From Ectothiorhodospira magna (GTDB taxonomy: Bacteria; Pseudomonadota; Gammaproteobacteria; Ectothiorhodospirales; Ectothiorhodospiraceae): a DNA stretch of 46,894 bases. The position numbers and the translations under genes are program-made. Location: contig NZ_FOFO01000025.1 of assembly GCF_900110965.1 (NCBI RefSeq), positions 1 to 46,894 of the forward strand, in the 5' to 3' direction. Below, piece after piece: positions 17,247-27,447 of this stretch; position 1 is the stretch's first letter; every line of letters begins with the position of its first letter. The notes under the pieces were generated by a model, which saw only the letters and a list, made by a program, of their open reading frames with translations, made no database searches and was not told where the DNA came from.

Positions 17247-18197
17247 ATGACCATTTCAGGCGGCGCAGTCACCACCCTGAACCTGATCACCGGCTTTCTG
17301 GGCGCCGGCAAGACCACCACGGTGCTGCACCTGCTGGGCCGGCGTCCTGCCCACGAGCGCTGGGCGGTGCTGGTGAACGAGTTCGGGGAAGTGAGCATCG
17401 ATGGCGCCCTGGTCTCGTCGGCCGGTGGCGACAGCGTGGCGGTACGGGAGGTATCCGGTGGCTGCATCTGCTGTACCGGCGCCATGAGCCTGCGGGTGGC
17501 CCTCACCCGTCTGCTGCGGCAGATCCGGCCTGACCGGCTGTTGCTGGAACCCACGGGCCTTGGGCATCCCGCCGGCATCATCGACACCCTGCGGGACCCC
17601 TGGCTGGCCCGGGCAGTCACCCTGGGCAACAGCCTCTGCGTGGTCGATCCCGGCGGTTTTTCCGCGGATCGTCTGTCCCGTTCAGCCATTTACCGGGACC
17701 AGATCAGCCTGGCGGACGTGGTGATCATCAACAAGACGGACGTCGCCACCCCGCAACAGATCCAGGCCGTGGAGGATTACCTCAAGGGCCTGTACCCACC
17801 CAAGCGGGCCATCATTCATGCCCGGCGGGGCGAGGTGGACGCGGCGGTGCTGGATGTGCCGGTTGCGGGGGGGGTGTCCGGGCCGGTCCTGCGTCCGCTG
17901 GGCCGTGCCGTCCAGGCCCCGCCAGCGGACACCGCCCGGGGCTGGCACTTCGACCACGCACAGCGCTTCGACCTGTCGCGGGTGCAGGCATTGTTCGCGG
18001 CCTCCCCCTGGCGGGACCTGATCCGGGCCAAGGGAGTATTGCGCACCGGCCGGGAATGGCAGCGCTTCGACTGGGCGGAAGGACGTTTCAGCGCCGAGCC
18101 GGTGGCTTGGCGCCGTGACAGTCGGGTGGAGTGCATCGCGCCGACAGCCGCCATGGACTGGGCTGCCATCGAGGCCGGATTCCGGGGGGCGATATAA
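17247..18197 (+). CDS. COG0523-family GTPase (CobW/P47K type metal chaperone)
   Basis: A 316-residue G3E GTPase. It has a Walker A loop (GFLGAGKTTTVLHLL), the metal-binding CxCC motif in GGCICCTGAMS, a switch region LLLEPTGLGHP, and the nucleotide-specificity motif NKTD. The C-terminal part is shorter and less typical than in full CobW proteins. Members of this family deliver zinc or other metals to target enzymes using GTP hydrolysis; the specific client is not clear here, and no Zur-type site was seen. The start at 17247 lacks a good ribosome binding site (the gap to the island's last stop is 13 bases). Product type is sure; subfamily is not. Confidence 0.88.
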   Translation: MTISGGAVTTLNLITGFLGAGKTTTVLHLLGRRPAHERWAVLVNEFGEVSIDGALVSSAGGDSVAVREVSGGCICCTGAMSLRVALTRLLRQIRPDRLLLEPTGLGHPAGIIDTLRDPWLARAVTLGNSLCVVDPGGFSADRLSRSAIYRDQISLADVVIINKTDVATPQQIQAVEDYLKGLYPPKRAIIHARRGEVDAAVLDVPVAGGVSGPVLRPLGRAVQAPPADTARGWHFDHAQRFDLSRVQALFAASPWRDLIRAKGVLRTGREWQRFDWAEGRFSAEPVAWRRDSRVECIAPTAAMDWAAIEAGFRGAI

Positions 18198-18315
18198 ACC
18201 GGGGCCAGCCCCTCGAACAATGTCTGCTGGATGCTTGCCAGCATGCTCATGGCACATAGCCTGGTGCCATATCGGGTATGGGACATGATCAACAAGGGGC
18301 GTCCGTTTGGCAAGC

Positions 18316-18346
18316 TTGGACGCCCCCCATCTCAAAACGCTATAGT
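18316..18346 (+). promoter_or_regulatory. weak candidate promoter for pepN
   Basis: TTGGAC (18316-18321) and TATAGT (18341-18346) are spaced by 19 bases, slightly too far, in the 195-base gap before pepN. The -10 box is good and the position (about 40 bases before the start) is sensible. Confidence 0.3.
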
Positions 18347-18392
18347 GCACCATGGAAGTCAGGCACACGCCCAACCCGGTTGTTCGCGCAAA

Positions 18393-21029
18393 ATGATGAA
18401 AGAAACCGCCCCCGCCGCCATTCATCTCAAGGACTACGCACCCCCTCGGTGGCGCATCCTTTCGGTGGACCTGTGCTTCGTGCTGGATCCAGAGGATACC
18501 CGGGTCAGATCCCGCCTGACCCTGGTACGCAACGGCCAGGCAGAGGCCCCGCTGCAACTCAACGGCCAGGATCTGGTGCTCCATCACATCCGCCTGGATG
18601 ACCGTCCCCTGCAGCCGGGTGACTATCATCTGGAGGGCGAGACCCTGACCCTGCACGATCTGCCCGAGCGCTGTGAACTCAGCCTGGAGACGGGCATTGC
18701 CCCGGCGGCCAACACGGCGCTGGAGGGGCTGTATGTCTCCGGCGGCAACTTCTGCACCCAGTGCGAGGCGGAAGGATTCCGTCGCATCACTTGGTTCCTG
18801 GACCGGCCCGACGTGATGGCCGTCTACACGGTGCGCATCGAGGCCGACAAGGCCCGTTATCCCGTGCTGCTCTCCAACGGCAATCTCACCGACAGCGGCG
18901 ACCTGCCCGAGGGGCGTCATTTCGCCGTCTGGCACGATCCCTTCCCCAAGCCCAGCTATCTGTTTGCCCTGGTGGCGGGGGATCTGGTCTGCCGGCGGGA
19001 CGGCTTCACCACCCGAACCGGACGGGAGGTGGACCTGCGCATCTACGTGCAGCGTCACAACCTGGACAAATGCGATCACGCCATGCGCTCCCTGCAGGCA
19101 TCCATGGGCTGGGACGAGGACACTTTTGGCCGGGAATACGATCTGGACATCTACATGATCGTGGCGGTGGACGACTTCAACATGGGGGCCATGGAGAACA
19201 AGGGGCTCAACGTCTTCAATTCCAAGTACGTGCTGGCCCGTCCGGATACCGCCACCGACGACGACTTCGTGGCCATCGAGAGCGTCATCGCCCACGAATA
19301 TTTCCACAACTGGTCCGGCAACCGGGTCACCTGCCGCGACTGGTTCCAGCTCTCCCTCAAGGAAGGCCTCACCGTCTTTCGCGACCAGGAATTCACCGCC
19401 GACCAAAGCCTGCGGGCGGTCAAGCGGATCCAGGATGTCCAGCGCCTGCGCACCCTGCAGTTCCCCGAGGACGCCGGTCCCATGGCCCACCCGGTGCGGC
19501 CCCAGTCCTACATCGAGATCAACAACTTCTACACCATGACCGTGTATGAAAAGGGTGCCGAGGTGGTGCGCATGATCCAGACCCTGCTGGGTCGTGAAGG
19601 ATTCCGCCGCGGGCTGGACCTCTATTTCGACCGTCACGATGGTCAGGCGGTGACCACGGACGACTTCGTCAAGGCCATGGAGGATGCCAATGCCCGGGAT
19701 CTTTCCCGGTTCCGCCGCTGGTATGACCAGGCCGGAACGCCGTTGCTGGAGGCGACCGGAACCCATGATCCGGAAACCGCCACCTACCGGCTTACGGTGC
19801 GCCAGTCCTGCCTTCCCACCAAGGGCCAGCCGGAAAAGCTGCCCCTGCACATTCCCCTGGTCATGGCCCTGCTGGATGCCCGGGGGCGGGAGATCCCCTT
19901 GCGCCTGGAGGGGGAGGACAGTGCCGTTGCCGGTGAGCGCACCCTGGAGCTGACCGCGCCCACCCATGTCTTCGTGTTCCAGGACGTGCCGGAGTTGCCG
20001 GTCCCCTCGCTGTTGCGGGGATTCTCGGCGCCGGTGAATCTGCGCTTCCCCTACACCGATGCGCAGCTGGCCTTCCTCATGGCCCATGACACGGACGACT
20101 TCAACCGTTGGGAGGCGGGCCAGCAGTTTGCCCTGAAGGTACTGCAGGGACTGATCGAGGCCGTCCAGGCGGGGCAACCCCTGATGCTGGATGCCCGTTT
20201 TGCGCAGGCCTTCGGTCAGGTGCTGGCCAACGGGGCGCTGGATGCCGCTCTGGTGGCCGAGGCCCTGACCCTGCCGGGAGAAGGCTATCTGGCGGAGCAG
20301 ATGGCGGTGGTGGACGTGGATGCGATCCATCAGGCCCGACAGTTCCTGCGCCAGGCCCTGGGCGCCGCCCTGGGGGATCGATTCCGCGCCGTCTACGAGG
20401 CCACGGCGGGGGCGCAAGGCATGGACGCGACGGCCATGGGACGCCGTCGCCTGTGCAACCTGTGCCTGGCCTATCTGTGCGCCTCCGGCGAGGCCGAGGC
20501 GGTGGCCCTGGCCCGGACCCATTATGGGTCCGCCGACAACATGACCGATGCCATGGGTGCCCTGCGGGCGTTGCTGGACTGCCCTGGGGAGGCCCGTGAC
20601 CAGGCCCTGGCCCATTTCGAGGCCCGCTGGCGCGACGATCCCCTGGTGTTGGACAAGTGGTTCGGCCTGCAGGCGATGGATGCGGCCCCGGGCGCGCTGG
20701 ATCGGGTGCGGGGACTGATGTCCCACCCCGGTTTCAGCATCCGCAATCCCAACCGGGTGAGGGCGGTGCTGGGGACCTTTGCCATGGCCAACCCGGTGCA
20801 TTTCCACGCCCTGGATGGGTCCGGTCACGGGCTGATTACCGACAGCGTCCTGGAACTGGACGCCCTCAACCCGCAGATCGCGGCTCGGCTGGTGACCAGT
20901 CTGAGTCGCTGGCGGCGTTTTGACGAGGAGCGTCAAGGCTCAATGCGGCGCTGTCTGGAGCGGATCGTGGCCCATCCCGGACTGTCCCGGGACGTGTACG
21001 AGGTCGCCTCCCGCAGCCTGGATGGATAG
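18393..21029 (+). CDS. pepN: aminopeptidase N (M1 family zinc metallopeptidase)
   Basis: The product removes N-terminal residues from peptides in the cytoplasm. At 878 residues it matches E. coli PepN (870). Substrate-binding [14 protein letters not shown] is near residue 264, and the zinc site [10 protein letters not shown] near residue 300 is followed by the third ligand in [13 protein letters not shown]. The C-terminal half is the helical DUF3458-type region ending in [15 protein letters not shown] 18393 ([10 protein letters not shown]) was chosen over upstream in-frame ATGs because it gives the family length and the upstream stretch contains promoter-like sequence. No strong ribosome binding site is visible. 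It is probably a single gene; recQ follows after about 120 bases. Confidence 0.95.
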   Translation: MMKETAPAAIHLKDYAPPRWRILSVDLCFVLDPEDTRVRSRLTLVRNGQAEAPLQLNGQDLVLHHIRLDDRPLQPGDYHLEGETLTLHDLPERCELSLETGIAPAANTALEGLYVSGGNFCTQCEAEGFRRITWFLDRPDVMAVYTVRIEADKARYPVLLSNGNLTDSGDLPEGRHFAVWHDPFPKPSYLFALVAGDLVCRRDGFTTRTGREVDLRIYVQRHNLDKCDHAMRSLQASMGWDEDTFGREYDLDIYMIVAVDDFNMGAMENKGLNVFNSKYVLARPDTATDDDFVAIESVIAHEYFHNWSGNRVTCRDWFQLSLKEGLTVFRDQEFTADQSLRAVKRIQDVQRLRTLQFPEDAGPMAHPVRPQSYIEINNFYTMTVYEKGAEVVRMIQTLLGREGFRRGLDLYFDRHDGQAVTTDDFVKAMEDANARDLSRFRRWYDQAGTPLLEATGTHDPETATYRLTVRQSCLPTKGQPEKLPLHIPLVMALLDARGREIPLRLEGEDSAVAGERTLELTAPTHVFVFQDVPELPVPSLLRGFSAPVNLRFPYTDAQLAFLMAHDTDDFNRWEAGQQFALKVLQGLIEAVQAGQPLMLDARFAQAFGQVLANGALDAALVAEALTLPGEGYLAEQMAVVDVDAIHQARQFLRQALGAALGDRFRAVYEATAGAQGMDATAMGRRRLCNLCLAYLCASGEAEAVALARTHYGSADNMTDAMGALRALLDCPGEARDQALAHFEARWRDDPLVLDKWFGLQAMDAAPGALDRVRGLMSHPGFSIRNPNRVRAVLGTFAMANPVHFHALDGSGHGLITDSVLELDALNPQIAARLVTSLSRWRRFDEERQGSMRRCLERIVAHPGLSRDVYEVASRSLDG

Positions 21030-21052
21030 GGAACAGCGCCCGCCGGGGCGGG

Positions 21053-21082
21053 TTGCCCTCGTGGGTGGGTCGGCGCTATCCT
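21053..21082 (+). promoter_or_regulatory. weak candidate promoter for recQ
   Basis: TTGCCC (21053-21058) and TATCCT (21077-21082) are spaced by 18 bases just after pepN. This would place transcription start about 60 bases before the chosen recQ start. Confidence 0.3.
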
Positions 21083-21147
21083 CAAAACCATGGGGCGTCC
21101 TCATGGAACGGGATGTCCTTGAACCCGTAACGGCCCCACGGCAACCT

Positions 21148-22986
21148 ATGCAGACCAAGACCGCACCGATCATGGACGATCAAGCCCCACTGAACATCCT
21201 GCGCAACACCTTTGGCTACGACCGGTTCCGCTCTCCCCAGGATGAGGTCATCCAGACCCTGCTGGAGGGCGGAGACGCCCTGGTATTGATGCCCACCGGC
21301 GGTGGCAAGTCCCTGTGCTACCAGATTCCCGCCATGGCCATGCCCGGCACCGGTGTGGTGGTATCGCCCCTCATCGCCCTCATGCAGGACCAGGTGGCTG
21401 CCCTGCAACAGGCCGGGGTCCGCGCTGCCTGTCTTAATTCCAGTCTCACCCTGGACGCCGTGCGGGCGGTGGAATCACAACTGCTGAGCGGGCGGCTGGA
21501 TCTGCTCTACATCGCGCCGGAACGCCTGCTCACCGAGCGCACCCTGACCTTGCTGGAACGGGCACGCATCAATCTCTTTGCCATCGACGAGGCCCATTGC
21601 GTCTCCCAGTGGGGCCATGACTTTCGGCCCGAATACATCCGGCTTTCCCTGCTGGCCGAACGCTGGCCCCAGGTGCCCCGCATCGCCCTCACTGCCACCG
21701 CCGATGCCCGTACCCGGGAGGAAATCCGGGGCCGCCTGGGATTGGATCAGGCTCGGGTGTTCATCAGCGGTTTTGATCGCCCCAACATCCGCTACCGCAT
21801 CCACCAGTCCACCGGCAATGCCCGCCGGGATCTGCTGCGTTTCATCCGCGACACTCACCCGGATGAGGCGGGGATTGTGTATTGTCTGTCCCGCAAACGG
21901 GTGGATGAGGTGGCCCATTGGCTCACCGGACAGGGACTCACCGCCTTGCCCTACCACGCGGGCCTGTCGGCGGCGGTGCGCGAGGCCCATCAGCGACGTT
22001 TTCTCAACGAGGAAGGCATCATCATCGTGGCCACCATTGCCTTCGGCATGGGCATTGACAAGCCCAATGTCCGTTTCGTGGCCCACTTGAACCTGCCCAA
22101 AAGCATCGAAGCCTACTATCAGGAAACAGGCCGGGCCGGACGGGATGGACTGGCGGCGGACGCCTGGATGAGCTACGGCCTGCAGGATGTGATCACCCTG
22201 CGGCAGATGGTGGACGCCTCCGAGGCCGACGAGGCCCACAAGCGGGTGGAACGGCACAAGCTGGACGCCATGCTGGGGCTGTGCGAGAGCGTCGCCTGCC
22301 GGCGCCAGACCCTGTTGCCCTACTTCGGGGAGCCATTGCCCGAACCCTGCGGCAACTGCGACAACTGCCTGGAACCGCCGCAAACCTGGGACGGGACGAT
22401 CCCGGCCCAGATGGCCCTGTCCTGTGTCCACCGTACCGGCCAGCGTTTTGGGGTGAACTATTTGCTGGACGTGCTCAGGGGCAAGGCAGATGAACGCATC
22501 AAAGGGTTTGGCCATGATCGGCTGGGTGTGTTCGGCATTGGCCGTGACCTGACCGTGAACGAATGGCGGGGCATTTTTCGTCAGCTCATCGCTCGGGGGC
22601 TGCTCACCGTGGACCTGGAAGGACATGGTGGACTGCACCTGAACCCATCCTGTCGCCCCGTGCTCCGGGGTGAAGTGCCTTTGATGCTGCGCAAGGAAAC
22701 CCGCCCGCCCAAGCCCAGCCGGGAACCCCGCCGTTCCCGAGCGCTGGAACTGGACAGCCCCGAGGATCACCGCCTGTTCGAGGCCCTGCGTCAGTGCCGG
22801 CGCCGCCTGGCGGACCAGCAGGGGGTGCCGCCCTACATGGTATTCAGTGATGCCACCCTGCACCACATGGCCCAGGCTCGTCCCCATAGCCTGGCGGCCA
22901 TGGCGAATATCTCCGGGGTGGGAGAGAAAAAGCTGGAATCCTACGGACTGGTGTTTCTGGAGGTGATCCGGGAAGCCGACGGTTGA
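21148..22986 (+). CDS. recQ: ATP-dependent DNA helicase RecQ
   Basis: A 3'-5' superfamily 2 DNA helicase acting in recombination and replication-fork repair. Motifs run in order: the Q-like [10 protein letters not shown], Walker [17 protein letters not shown] box in [62 protein letters not shown], the four zinc-finger cysteines (near residues 380-410, ending CGNCDNC), the winged-helix RQC domain, and an HRDC domain ending in [12 protein letters not shown]. With ATG 21148 it is 612 residues, as in E. coli (609). In-frame ATGs at 21103 and 21172 are also possible, since none has a good ribosome binding site. It converges with crp, 22 bases apart. Confidence 0.95.
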   Translation: MQTKTAPIMDDQAPLNILRNTFGYDRFRSPQDEVIQTLLEGGDALVLMPTGGGKSLCYQIPAMAMPGTGVVVSPLIALMQDQVAALQQAGVRAACLNSSLTLDAVRAVESQLLSGRLDLLYIAPERLLTERTLTLLERARINLFAIDEAHCVSQWGHDFRPEYIRLSLLAERWPQVPRIALTATADARTREEIRGRLGLDQARVFISGFDRPNIRYRIHQSTGNARRDLLRFIRDTHPDEAGIVYCLSRKRVDEVAHWLTGQGLTALPYHAGLSAAVREAHQRRFLNEEGIIIVATIAFGMGIDKPNVRFVAHLNLPKSIEAYYQETGRAGRDGLAADAWMSYGLQDVITLRQMVDASEADEAHKRVERHKLDAMLGLCESVACRRQTLLPYFGEPLPEPCGNCDNCLEPPQTWDGTIPAQMALSCVHRTGQRFGVNYLLDVLRGKADERIKGFGHDRLGVFGIGRDLTVNEWRGIFRQLIARGLLTVDLEGHGGLHLNPSCRPVLRGEVPLMLRKETRPPKPSREPRRSRALELDSPEDHRLFEALRQCRRRLADQQGVPPYMVFSDATLHHMAQARPHSLAAMANISGVGEKKLESYGLVFLEVIREADG

Positions 22987-23008
22987 GCAACAGACCGCCG
23001 TTGCCGCG

Positions 23009-23650
23009 TCAGCGGGCGTCGAACACCACGATGGTCTTGCCATGGGCGCTGATCAGGCCCTTCTCCTCCAGTTCCTTGAGCACCCGGCCTGCCATTTCCC
23101 GGGAGCAACCCACGATCCGGGCCAGTTCCTGTCGGGTGATGCGGATCTGCATCCCTTTGGGGTGGGTCATGGCATCGGGTTGCCGGGCCAGTTCCATCAG
23201 GGTGCGGGCAATGCGGCCTGTGACATCCAAAAAGGCCAGATCAATCACCTTGCGACTGGTTTCCCGTAGCCGGGAGGCCAGCTGGGTGGCCAGCAGGAAC
23301 ATGATCTGGGGGTCTTGCATGGCCAGGTCAAGAAACTTGGGATAATGAATCTCGGCGGTTTCGGTCAGGGTACGGGTCATGACCACAGCACTACGGGCCT
23401 GGGCAGCAAAGATGCCCATTTCACCAAAAAACTGGCCCGGATTGAGATAAGCCAGAACGATCTCATGGCCGTGCTCATCCTCTATGGTGACGCTGACCGA
23501 ACCCTGGATCACATAGTACAGGGTATCTGGTCGGTCCCCCGCATGGATGATGGTGGACCGGGGCGGATATTGTCGTCGATGGCAATGGGACAGCAGCCTT
23601 TCCAGCGCTGGGTCCGGCGCCTGCTTTTGCCGTCTTGGCAAGGTACTCAT
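23009..23650 (-). CDS. crp: CRP/Vfr-type cyclic-AMP receptor transcription regulator
   Basis: A 213-residue homodimeric regulator. The N-terminal beta-roll has the cyclic-nucleotide pocket: [10 protein letters not shown] and QARSAVV carry the glycine, glutamate, arginine and serine that bind cAMP in CRP. After the long dimer helix the DNA-binding end reads [40 protein letters not shown], nearly the E. coli CRP recognition helix and tail, so it is a true CRP/Vfr orthologue rather than FNR. The start at 23650 gives the right length, yet no Shine-Dalgarno lies before it: the bases from -5 upstream are a structured repeat (see 23659-23934). Regulation by this leader is plausible. It is divergent from the osmC-like gene. 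Confidence 0.93.
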   Translation of the reverse strand: MSTLPRRQKQAPDPALERLLSHCHRRQYPPRSTIIHAGDRPDTLYYVIQGSVSVTIEDEHGHEIVLAYLNPGQFFGEMGIFAAQARSAVVMTRTLTETAEIHYPKFLDLAMQDPQIMFLLATQLASRLRETSRKVIDLAFLDVTGRIARTLMELARQPDAMTHPKGMQIRITRQELARIVGCSREMAGRVLKELEEKGLISAHGKTIVVFDAR

Positions 23651-23658
23651 CAATTTTG

Positions 23659-23934
23659 CGCGAGAAACCCCGTCCTTCAGGGCGGGGAGGGATAGCCCAT
23701 CGTGCGCAGCACGATCACCTGGCCCTGGTCGCGTCCTCCTCTGTATCGGTTGGGGTTGAAAGGTATATGGCTGTGGCTGTGTGAGGGCTTGACCTCCTCC
23801 TCTCCCTGAAGGAAGAGGATTCCTACCTGATGGGTTTTTCCAGAAAAAGTGTAGGTTTAAGGTGGTACACTTGTCGAGCACCTGCCACACACTGTTGGCT
23901 GCAAAAACCCGAATACAAAGCCGGGTTTCTCGCG
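23659..23934. repeat. 276-bp intergenic unit with 12-bp terminal inverted repeats
   Basis: The whole gap between crp and the osmC-like gene is framed by a perfect inverted pair: CGCGAGAAACCC at 23659-23670 and GGGTTTCTCGCG at 23923-23934. Each arm is part of a hairpin (CCCCGTCC-TTCA-GGGCGGGG at 23668-23687; AACCCG...CGGGTT at 23906-23928). The crp-side ~105 bases recur, inverted, at 26174-26278. A further hairpin (CTCTCCCTGAAGGAAGAG) sits at 23800-23817. The look is that of a non-autonomous element derived from IS200/IS605-type ends; no open reading frame is inside. Confidence 0.65.
23848..23877 (-). promoter_or_regulatory. candidate crp promoter overlapping a palindrome
   Basis: On the minus strand TCGACA (23872-23877) and TACACT (23848-23853) are spaced by 18 bases. 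They overlap a perfect 7-bp inverted repeat AAGTGTA (23847-23853) / TACACTT (23866-23872) separated by 12 bases, which could be an operator. The crp leader would be about 190 bases long and contain the structured repeat. Confidence 0.4.
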
Positions 23935-23943
23935 GAGGAATTG

Positions 23944-24363
23944 ATGAAATCCAGGGTAAAATGGGTGGAACAGATGACCTTCATGGCCGAATCTGGCAGT
24001 GGTCATGGGGTGGTTATGGATGGGCCGCCGGAGTTTGGCGGGCGCAACCTGGGGCCGCGTCCCATGGAAATGCTGCTGATGGGCATGGGGGGATGTTCTG
24101 CTTTTGATGTGGTGCAGATCCTGAAAAAATCCCGCCAGGCGGTGACCGACTGTGAAGTGCTGTTGCAGGCCGAGCGGGCCGATACCGAACCCAAGGTGTT
24201 CACCCGGATTCATGTCCATTTCATCGTCACCGGCCATGACCTTGCCGAAAAGCAGGTGGCCCGGGCAGTGACATTATCCGCAGAAAAATACTGCTCGGCC
24301 TCCATCATGCTGGGCAAAACCGCCCGAATCACTCACGATTTCGAAATTCGCGCCCCAGAGTGA
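23944..24363 (+). CDS. OsmC/YhfA-like family protein
   Basis: A 139-residue OsmC-superfamily protein. It has the two redox cysteines of the fold, in [17 protein letters not shown] and in [16 protein letters not shown], and the [16 protein letters not shown] loop. It is closest in layout to the YhfA branch, whose members act as small peroxide or disulfide-active proteins; in several gammaproteobacteria yhfA lies beside crp, as here. The ATG at 23944 has GGAGG at 23934-23938, unlike crp. The start region shares GGGTTTCTCGCG and AATTGATGA with the crp start on the other strand. The exact substrate is unknown. Confidence 0.88.
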   Translation: MKSRVKWVEQMTFMAESGSGHGVVMDGPPEFGGRNLGPRPMEMLLMGMGGCSAFDVVQILKKSRQAVTDCEVLLQAERADTEPKVFTRIHVHFIVTGHDLAEKQVARAVTLSAEKYCSASIMLGKTARITHDFEIRAPE

Positions 24364-24406
24364 GTCTTCCCGAACGCGCCCTTGCCGGGTCTGGTCTTTT
24401 TTTCAA

Positions 24407-24425
24407 CGGGCAGGTACTCTGCCCG
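24407..24425. other. hairpin after the osmC-like gene
   Basis: CGGGCAG (24407-24413) and CTGCCCG (24419-24425) form a perfect 7-bp stem with a 5-base loop. A run of seven T lies before it (24397-24403), not after, so as a terminator it would only be partial. It falls in the 150-base gap before the small DUF6447-type gene, which also holds a GGTTG-CGAT-CAACC palindrome at 24474-24487. Confidence 0.35.
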
Positions 24426-24513
24426 GCGCCTGCCTTGTCGTTTTTCCTATCGACGGAGAGCGTCAATTGAGTGGGTTGCGATCAACCGTTTCAAAAAAAA
24501 GGAAACCACTTCC

Positions 24514-24723
24514 ATGGTAGATACCCCCGGAAAAAACATCACCATTGACGGCAAACAGTACGACCTGGACAGCCTGTCGGACAACGCCAAGGCCCAGATT
24601 GCCAACCTGCGGGTCACCGATCAGGAAATCCAGCGATTGCAACAACAGATAGCCATTGCCCAGACGGCCAGGTCTGCCTATGCCAGAGCGCTGGCAGAAG
24701 CCCTGCCCAAAGTAGAGCAATAA
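24514..24723 (+). CDS. small DUF6447-type protein
   Basis: A 69-residue cytosolic protein that begins with a short beta-hairpin pattern (NITIDGKQYDLDSLSDNAKAQ) followed by one long helix with heptad-like spacing (EIQRLQQQIAIAQTARSAYARALAEAL). This layout is that of a conserved small family I recall as DUF6447, with no known function. The ATG at 24514 follows AAGGAA at 24499-24504. It stands alone between the osmC-like gene and ugd. Its helix suggests it acts as a dimer or binds a partner, which is inference. Confidence 0.75.
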   Translation: MVDTPGKNITIDGKQYDLDSLSDNAKAQIANLRVTDQEIQRLQQQIAIAQTARSAYARALAEALPKVEQ

Positions 24724-24800
24724 CACCATCCCGTCGGGGCACCCCTCCTTGCTCATGTCGTCGGGATTTGTTCACCCTTGGTTAGGGAGTCATCTGTCTC

Positions 24801-26141
24801 GTGAAGGTCACCATCTATGGCTCCGGCTATGTCGGACTGGTTACCGGCGCCTGTTTGGCGGAAGTGGGCAATCATGTCCTGTGCGTCGACATCGATCCGG
24901 ATAAGATCGCCCGCCTTGAACAGGGTGAAATCCCCATCCATGAACCGGGTCTGGATGCTCTGGTGGCGGATAACATCGCCGCCGGACGCCTGGCTTTTAC
25001 CCTGGACCCGGCTGAAGGTGTTCGCCACGGCCTGTTTCAGTTCATTGCCGTAGGGACACCCCCCGATGAGGATGGGTCCGCCGATTTGAGCCATGTGCTG
25101 GCGGTGGCCCGGACCATTGCCGAGCATCTGGATGACTACCGGATCGTGGTGAATAAATCCACCGTGCCCGTGGGTACCGCCGATCAGGTGCGGACCGTCA
25201 TGGCCGATACCCTGGCCCAGCGCGGTGCCCCGGTGGATTTTGACGTGGTCTCCAACCCGGAATTTCTCAAGGAAGGGGCTGCCATCGACGATTTCATGAA
25301 ACCCGACCGAATTATCATCGGCACGGATAATCCACGCACTGCCGAACTCATGCGGGCCCTCTACGCCCCCTTCAACCGGAACCATGATCGGGTCATGATC
25401 ATGGATATCCGCTCGGCGGAGCTGACCAAGTATGCCGCCAATGCCATGCTGGCCACCAAAATCAGCTTCATGAATGAATTGGCCAATCTGGCGGAAAAAC
25501 TGGGCGCCGACATCGAGCATGTGCGTCAGGGCATGGGTTCAGACCCGCGCATCGGGTATCACTTCATTTATCCCGGTTGCGGCTATGGAGGATCGTGTTT
25601 TCCCAAGGACGTCAAGGCGCTGGAGCATACCGCCCGGCAGGTGGGATTTCCGGCCCGGCTGCTGGCCGCTGTAGAGGCGGTCAACCATCATCAAAAAACG
25701 CGTCTGTTTGATAAAATTCATGCCCATTTCAACGGCGATCTCCAGGGGCGCACCATCGCGCTATGGGGACTGGCCTTCAAGCCCAACACCGACGACATGC
25801 GGGAAGCCTCCAGCCGTACCCTGATGGAGGCATTGTGGGCAGCTGGTGTCCATGTTCGCGCCCATGATCCGGTGGCGATGGAGGAATGTACCCGTCTTTA
25901 TGGCTCGCGTCCTGACCTGACCCTGTGTCAAGACCATGAAACAGCCCTGCTGGGGGCTGATGCGTTGGTGATCGTCACTGAATGGCATGTATTCCGCAGC
26001 CCGGATTTTGATCTGATTCGCCGTCGACTCAAAACCCCGACCCTGTTTGATGGTCGCAACCTGTACGATCCCCAGTATCTGGAGGATCTGGGTTTTGCCT
26101 ATTATGCTATCGGTCGGGGCCGGGCCGAACCCCGGCATTAA
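24801..26141 (+). CDS. ugd: UDP-glucose 6-dehydrogenase
   Basis: The product oxidises UDP-glucose to UDP-glucuronate with NAD, feeding capsule, exopolysaccharide or lipid A modification. The 446-residue sequence has the NAD-binding [18 protein letters not shown] at the start, [45 protein letters not shown], the catalytic cysteine in [13 protein letters not shown], and [16 protein letters not shown]. It starts with GTG (KVTIYG); AGGGAG at 24784-24789 is 11 bases upstream. No glycosyltransferases or capsule genes are adjacent, so the pathway served is not shown. UDP-glucose is also the donor used by the sucrose-phosphate synthase at 8612. Confidence 0.95.
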   Translation: MKVTIYGSGYVGLVTGACLAEVGNHVLCVDIDPDKIARLEQGEIPIHEPGLDALVADNIAAGRLAFTLDPAEGVRHGLFQFIAVGTPPDEDGSADLSHVLAVARTIAEHLDDYRIVVNKSTVPVGTADQVRTVMADTLAQRGAPVDFDVVSNPEFLKEGAAIDDFMKPDRIIIGTDNPRTAELMRALYAPFNRNHDRVMIMDIRSAELTKYAANAMLATKISFMNELANLAEKLGADIEHVRQGMGSDPRIGYHFIYPGCGYGGSCFPKDVKALEHTARQVGFPARLLAAVEAVNHHQKTRLFDKIHAHFNGDLQGRTIALWGLAFKPNTDDMREASSRTLMEALWAAGVHVRAHDPVAMEECTRLYGSRPDLTLCQDHETALLGADALVIVTEWHVFRSPDFDLIRRRLKTPTLFDGRNLYDPQYLEDLGFAYYAIGRGRAEPRH

Positions 26142-26173
26142 ACCCCGCCCACGGCGGTACCCATGCCGCGGCG

Positions 26174-26278
26174 CCCTTCAACCCAAGCCGACACTGGAGG
26201 ACACGAGTTGGGCCGCGTGATCGTGCCATGCACGATGCGCTCTCCCTCCCGCCCTGAAGGACGGGGTTTCTCGCGCAC
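26174..26278 (-). repeat. second copy of the structured repeat, before the DAHP synthase gene
   Basis: About 105 bases match, in the opposite orientation, the crp-side part of the unit at 23659. Shared parts include GCGCGAGAAACCCCGTCC, TTCAGGGCGGG, a CATCGTGC...GCACGATCAC stem whose loop differs (GCA versus ATG-G), GTCCTCC and GGTTGAA. GGGTTTCTCGCG at 26264-26275 ends only 4 bases before the start codon. Differences cluster in loops, as expected for a structure kept at the RNA or single-strand DNA level. Confidence 0.65.
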
Positions 26279-26279
26279 A

Positions 26280-27353
26280 ATGATGACCACAGCTCAGACT
26301 GAAAACCTCAATATTGCCGCCATGGACTACATGCCTTCTCCCAGGGAGATCAAGGCACGTTTGCCCCTGTCTGATAAGGCTGCCCATACGGTTCTCGCGG
26401 GTCGCCAGGCGTTATGTGACATTCTCGATCACCGGGACCCAAGGTTGTTCGTGGTGGTTGGCCCCTGTTCCATCCATGATCCCGAAGCGGGCATGGACTA
26501 TGCCCGGCGGTTGAAGGCACTGGCCGACCAGGTATCGGATGTGCTGCTGTTGGTGATGCGGGTCTATTTTGAAAAGCCCCGCACTTCAGTGGGCTGGAAG
26601 GGGTTCATCAATGACCCCCATCTGGACGACACCTTTCGTATTGACGAAGGGATGGCCAAGGCCCGGCACTTTTTGATGGACATCAACGAACTGGGTCTGC
26701 CAACGGCTACCGAGGCTCTGGACCCCATTGCTCCCCAGTACTACGGTGATCTGATTGCCTGGACGGCCATTGGTGCCCGCACCGCAGAATCCCAGACTCA
26801 CCGGGAGATGTCCTCGGGCCTGTCCACGCCGGTGGGCTTCAAAAATGGCACCGATGGCGGCTTGAGCGTGGCGATCAATGCCATTTTATCTGCCGGCAGT
26901 CCCCATAGTTTTCTGGGCATCGGCAATGATGGTCAGTCGGTGATTCTGCGCACTAGGGGGAATCGTTACGGGCATCTGGTGCTGCGAGGCGGTAACGGAC
27001 AGCCCAATTATGATACCGTTTCAGTGACCTTGGCAGAGCAGGCGCTGGACAAGGCGGGGATTCCTCGCAACATTGTGGTGGACTGCTCCCATGCCAATTC
27101 CTCCAAGAATCCGGAATTGCAACCGTTGGTGATGAAGGATGTGATGCATCAGATTCGGGAGGGCAATCGTTCCATTGTGGGGCTGATGGTGGAAAGTTTT
27201 CTGGAGGCTGGCAACCAGCCGCTGACTGCAGATCGTTCCCAACTGCGCTATGGCTGTTCCATCACGGATGCCTGTGTGGATTGGCCGACCACCGAGGCGA
27301 TGATCCGTAATGGAGCAGAGATATTGCGTGCTTATCCCCGATCGGCGGGATAG
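26280..27353 (+). CDS. aroG: 3-deoxy-7-phosphoheptulonate synthase, AroFGH type
   Basis: The first enzyme of the shikimate pathway: phosphoenolpyruvate plus erythrose-4-phosphate give DAHP. The 357 residues carry the class I-alpha marks: VVVGPCSIHDPEAGMDYARRL, MRVYFEKPRTSVGWKG, INDPHLD, the metal-site ESQTHREMSSGLS...GFKNGTDG, DCSHANSSKNP and MVESFLEAGNQ. It is one of the feedback-regulated isozymes, but which amino acid controls it cannot be told; the symbol is a best guess. ATG 26280 is the only start of family length. No Shine-Dalgarno precedes it: bases -4 to about -105 are the structured repeat, as at crp. Confidence 0.92.
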   Translation: MMTTAQTENLNIAAMDYMPSPREIKARLPLSDKAAHTVLAGRQALCDILDHRDPRLFVVVGPCSIHDPEAGMDYARRLKALADQVSDVLLLVMRVYFEKPRTSVGWKGFINDPHLDDTFRIDEGMAKARHFLMDINELGLPTATEALDPIAPQYYGDLIAWTAIGARTAESQTHREMSSGLSTPVGFKNGTDGGLSVAINAILSAGSPHSFLGIGNDGQSVILRTRGNRYGHLVLRGGNGQPNYDTVSVTLAEQALDKAGIPRNIVVDCSHANSSKNPELQPLVMKDVMHQIREGNRSIVGLMVESFLEAGNQPLTADRSQLRYGCSITDACVDWPTTEAMIRNGAEILRAYPRSAG

Positions 27354-27447
27354 CTCAAAACCTTGAAGACCTCTTCCAGAGCCATGCCTTCCTGCAGTGA
27401 GGATCGGGAGGATCGCGAGCGAACTGGGGACCGTTTCGAGCATTTCC

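Noticed and set aside
23651-23760. CRISPR-like array from the repeated hairpins near crp
   Set aside because: Only two long copies 2.5 kb apart in opposite orientation plus one partial; no regular spacers and no cas genes. An IS-derived structured repeat explains it better.
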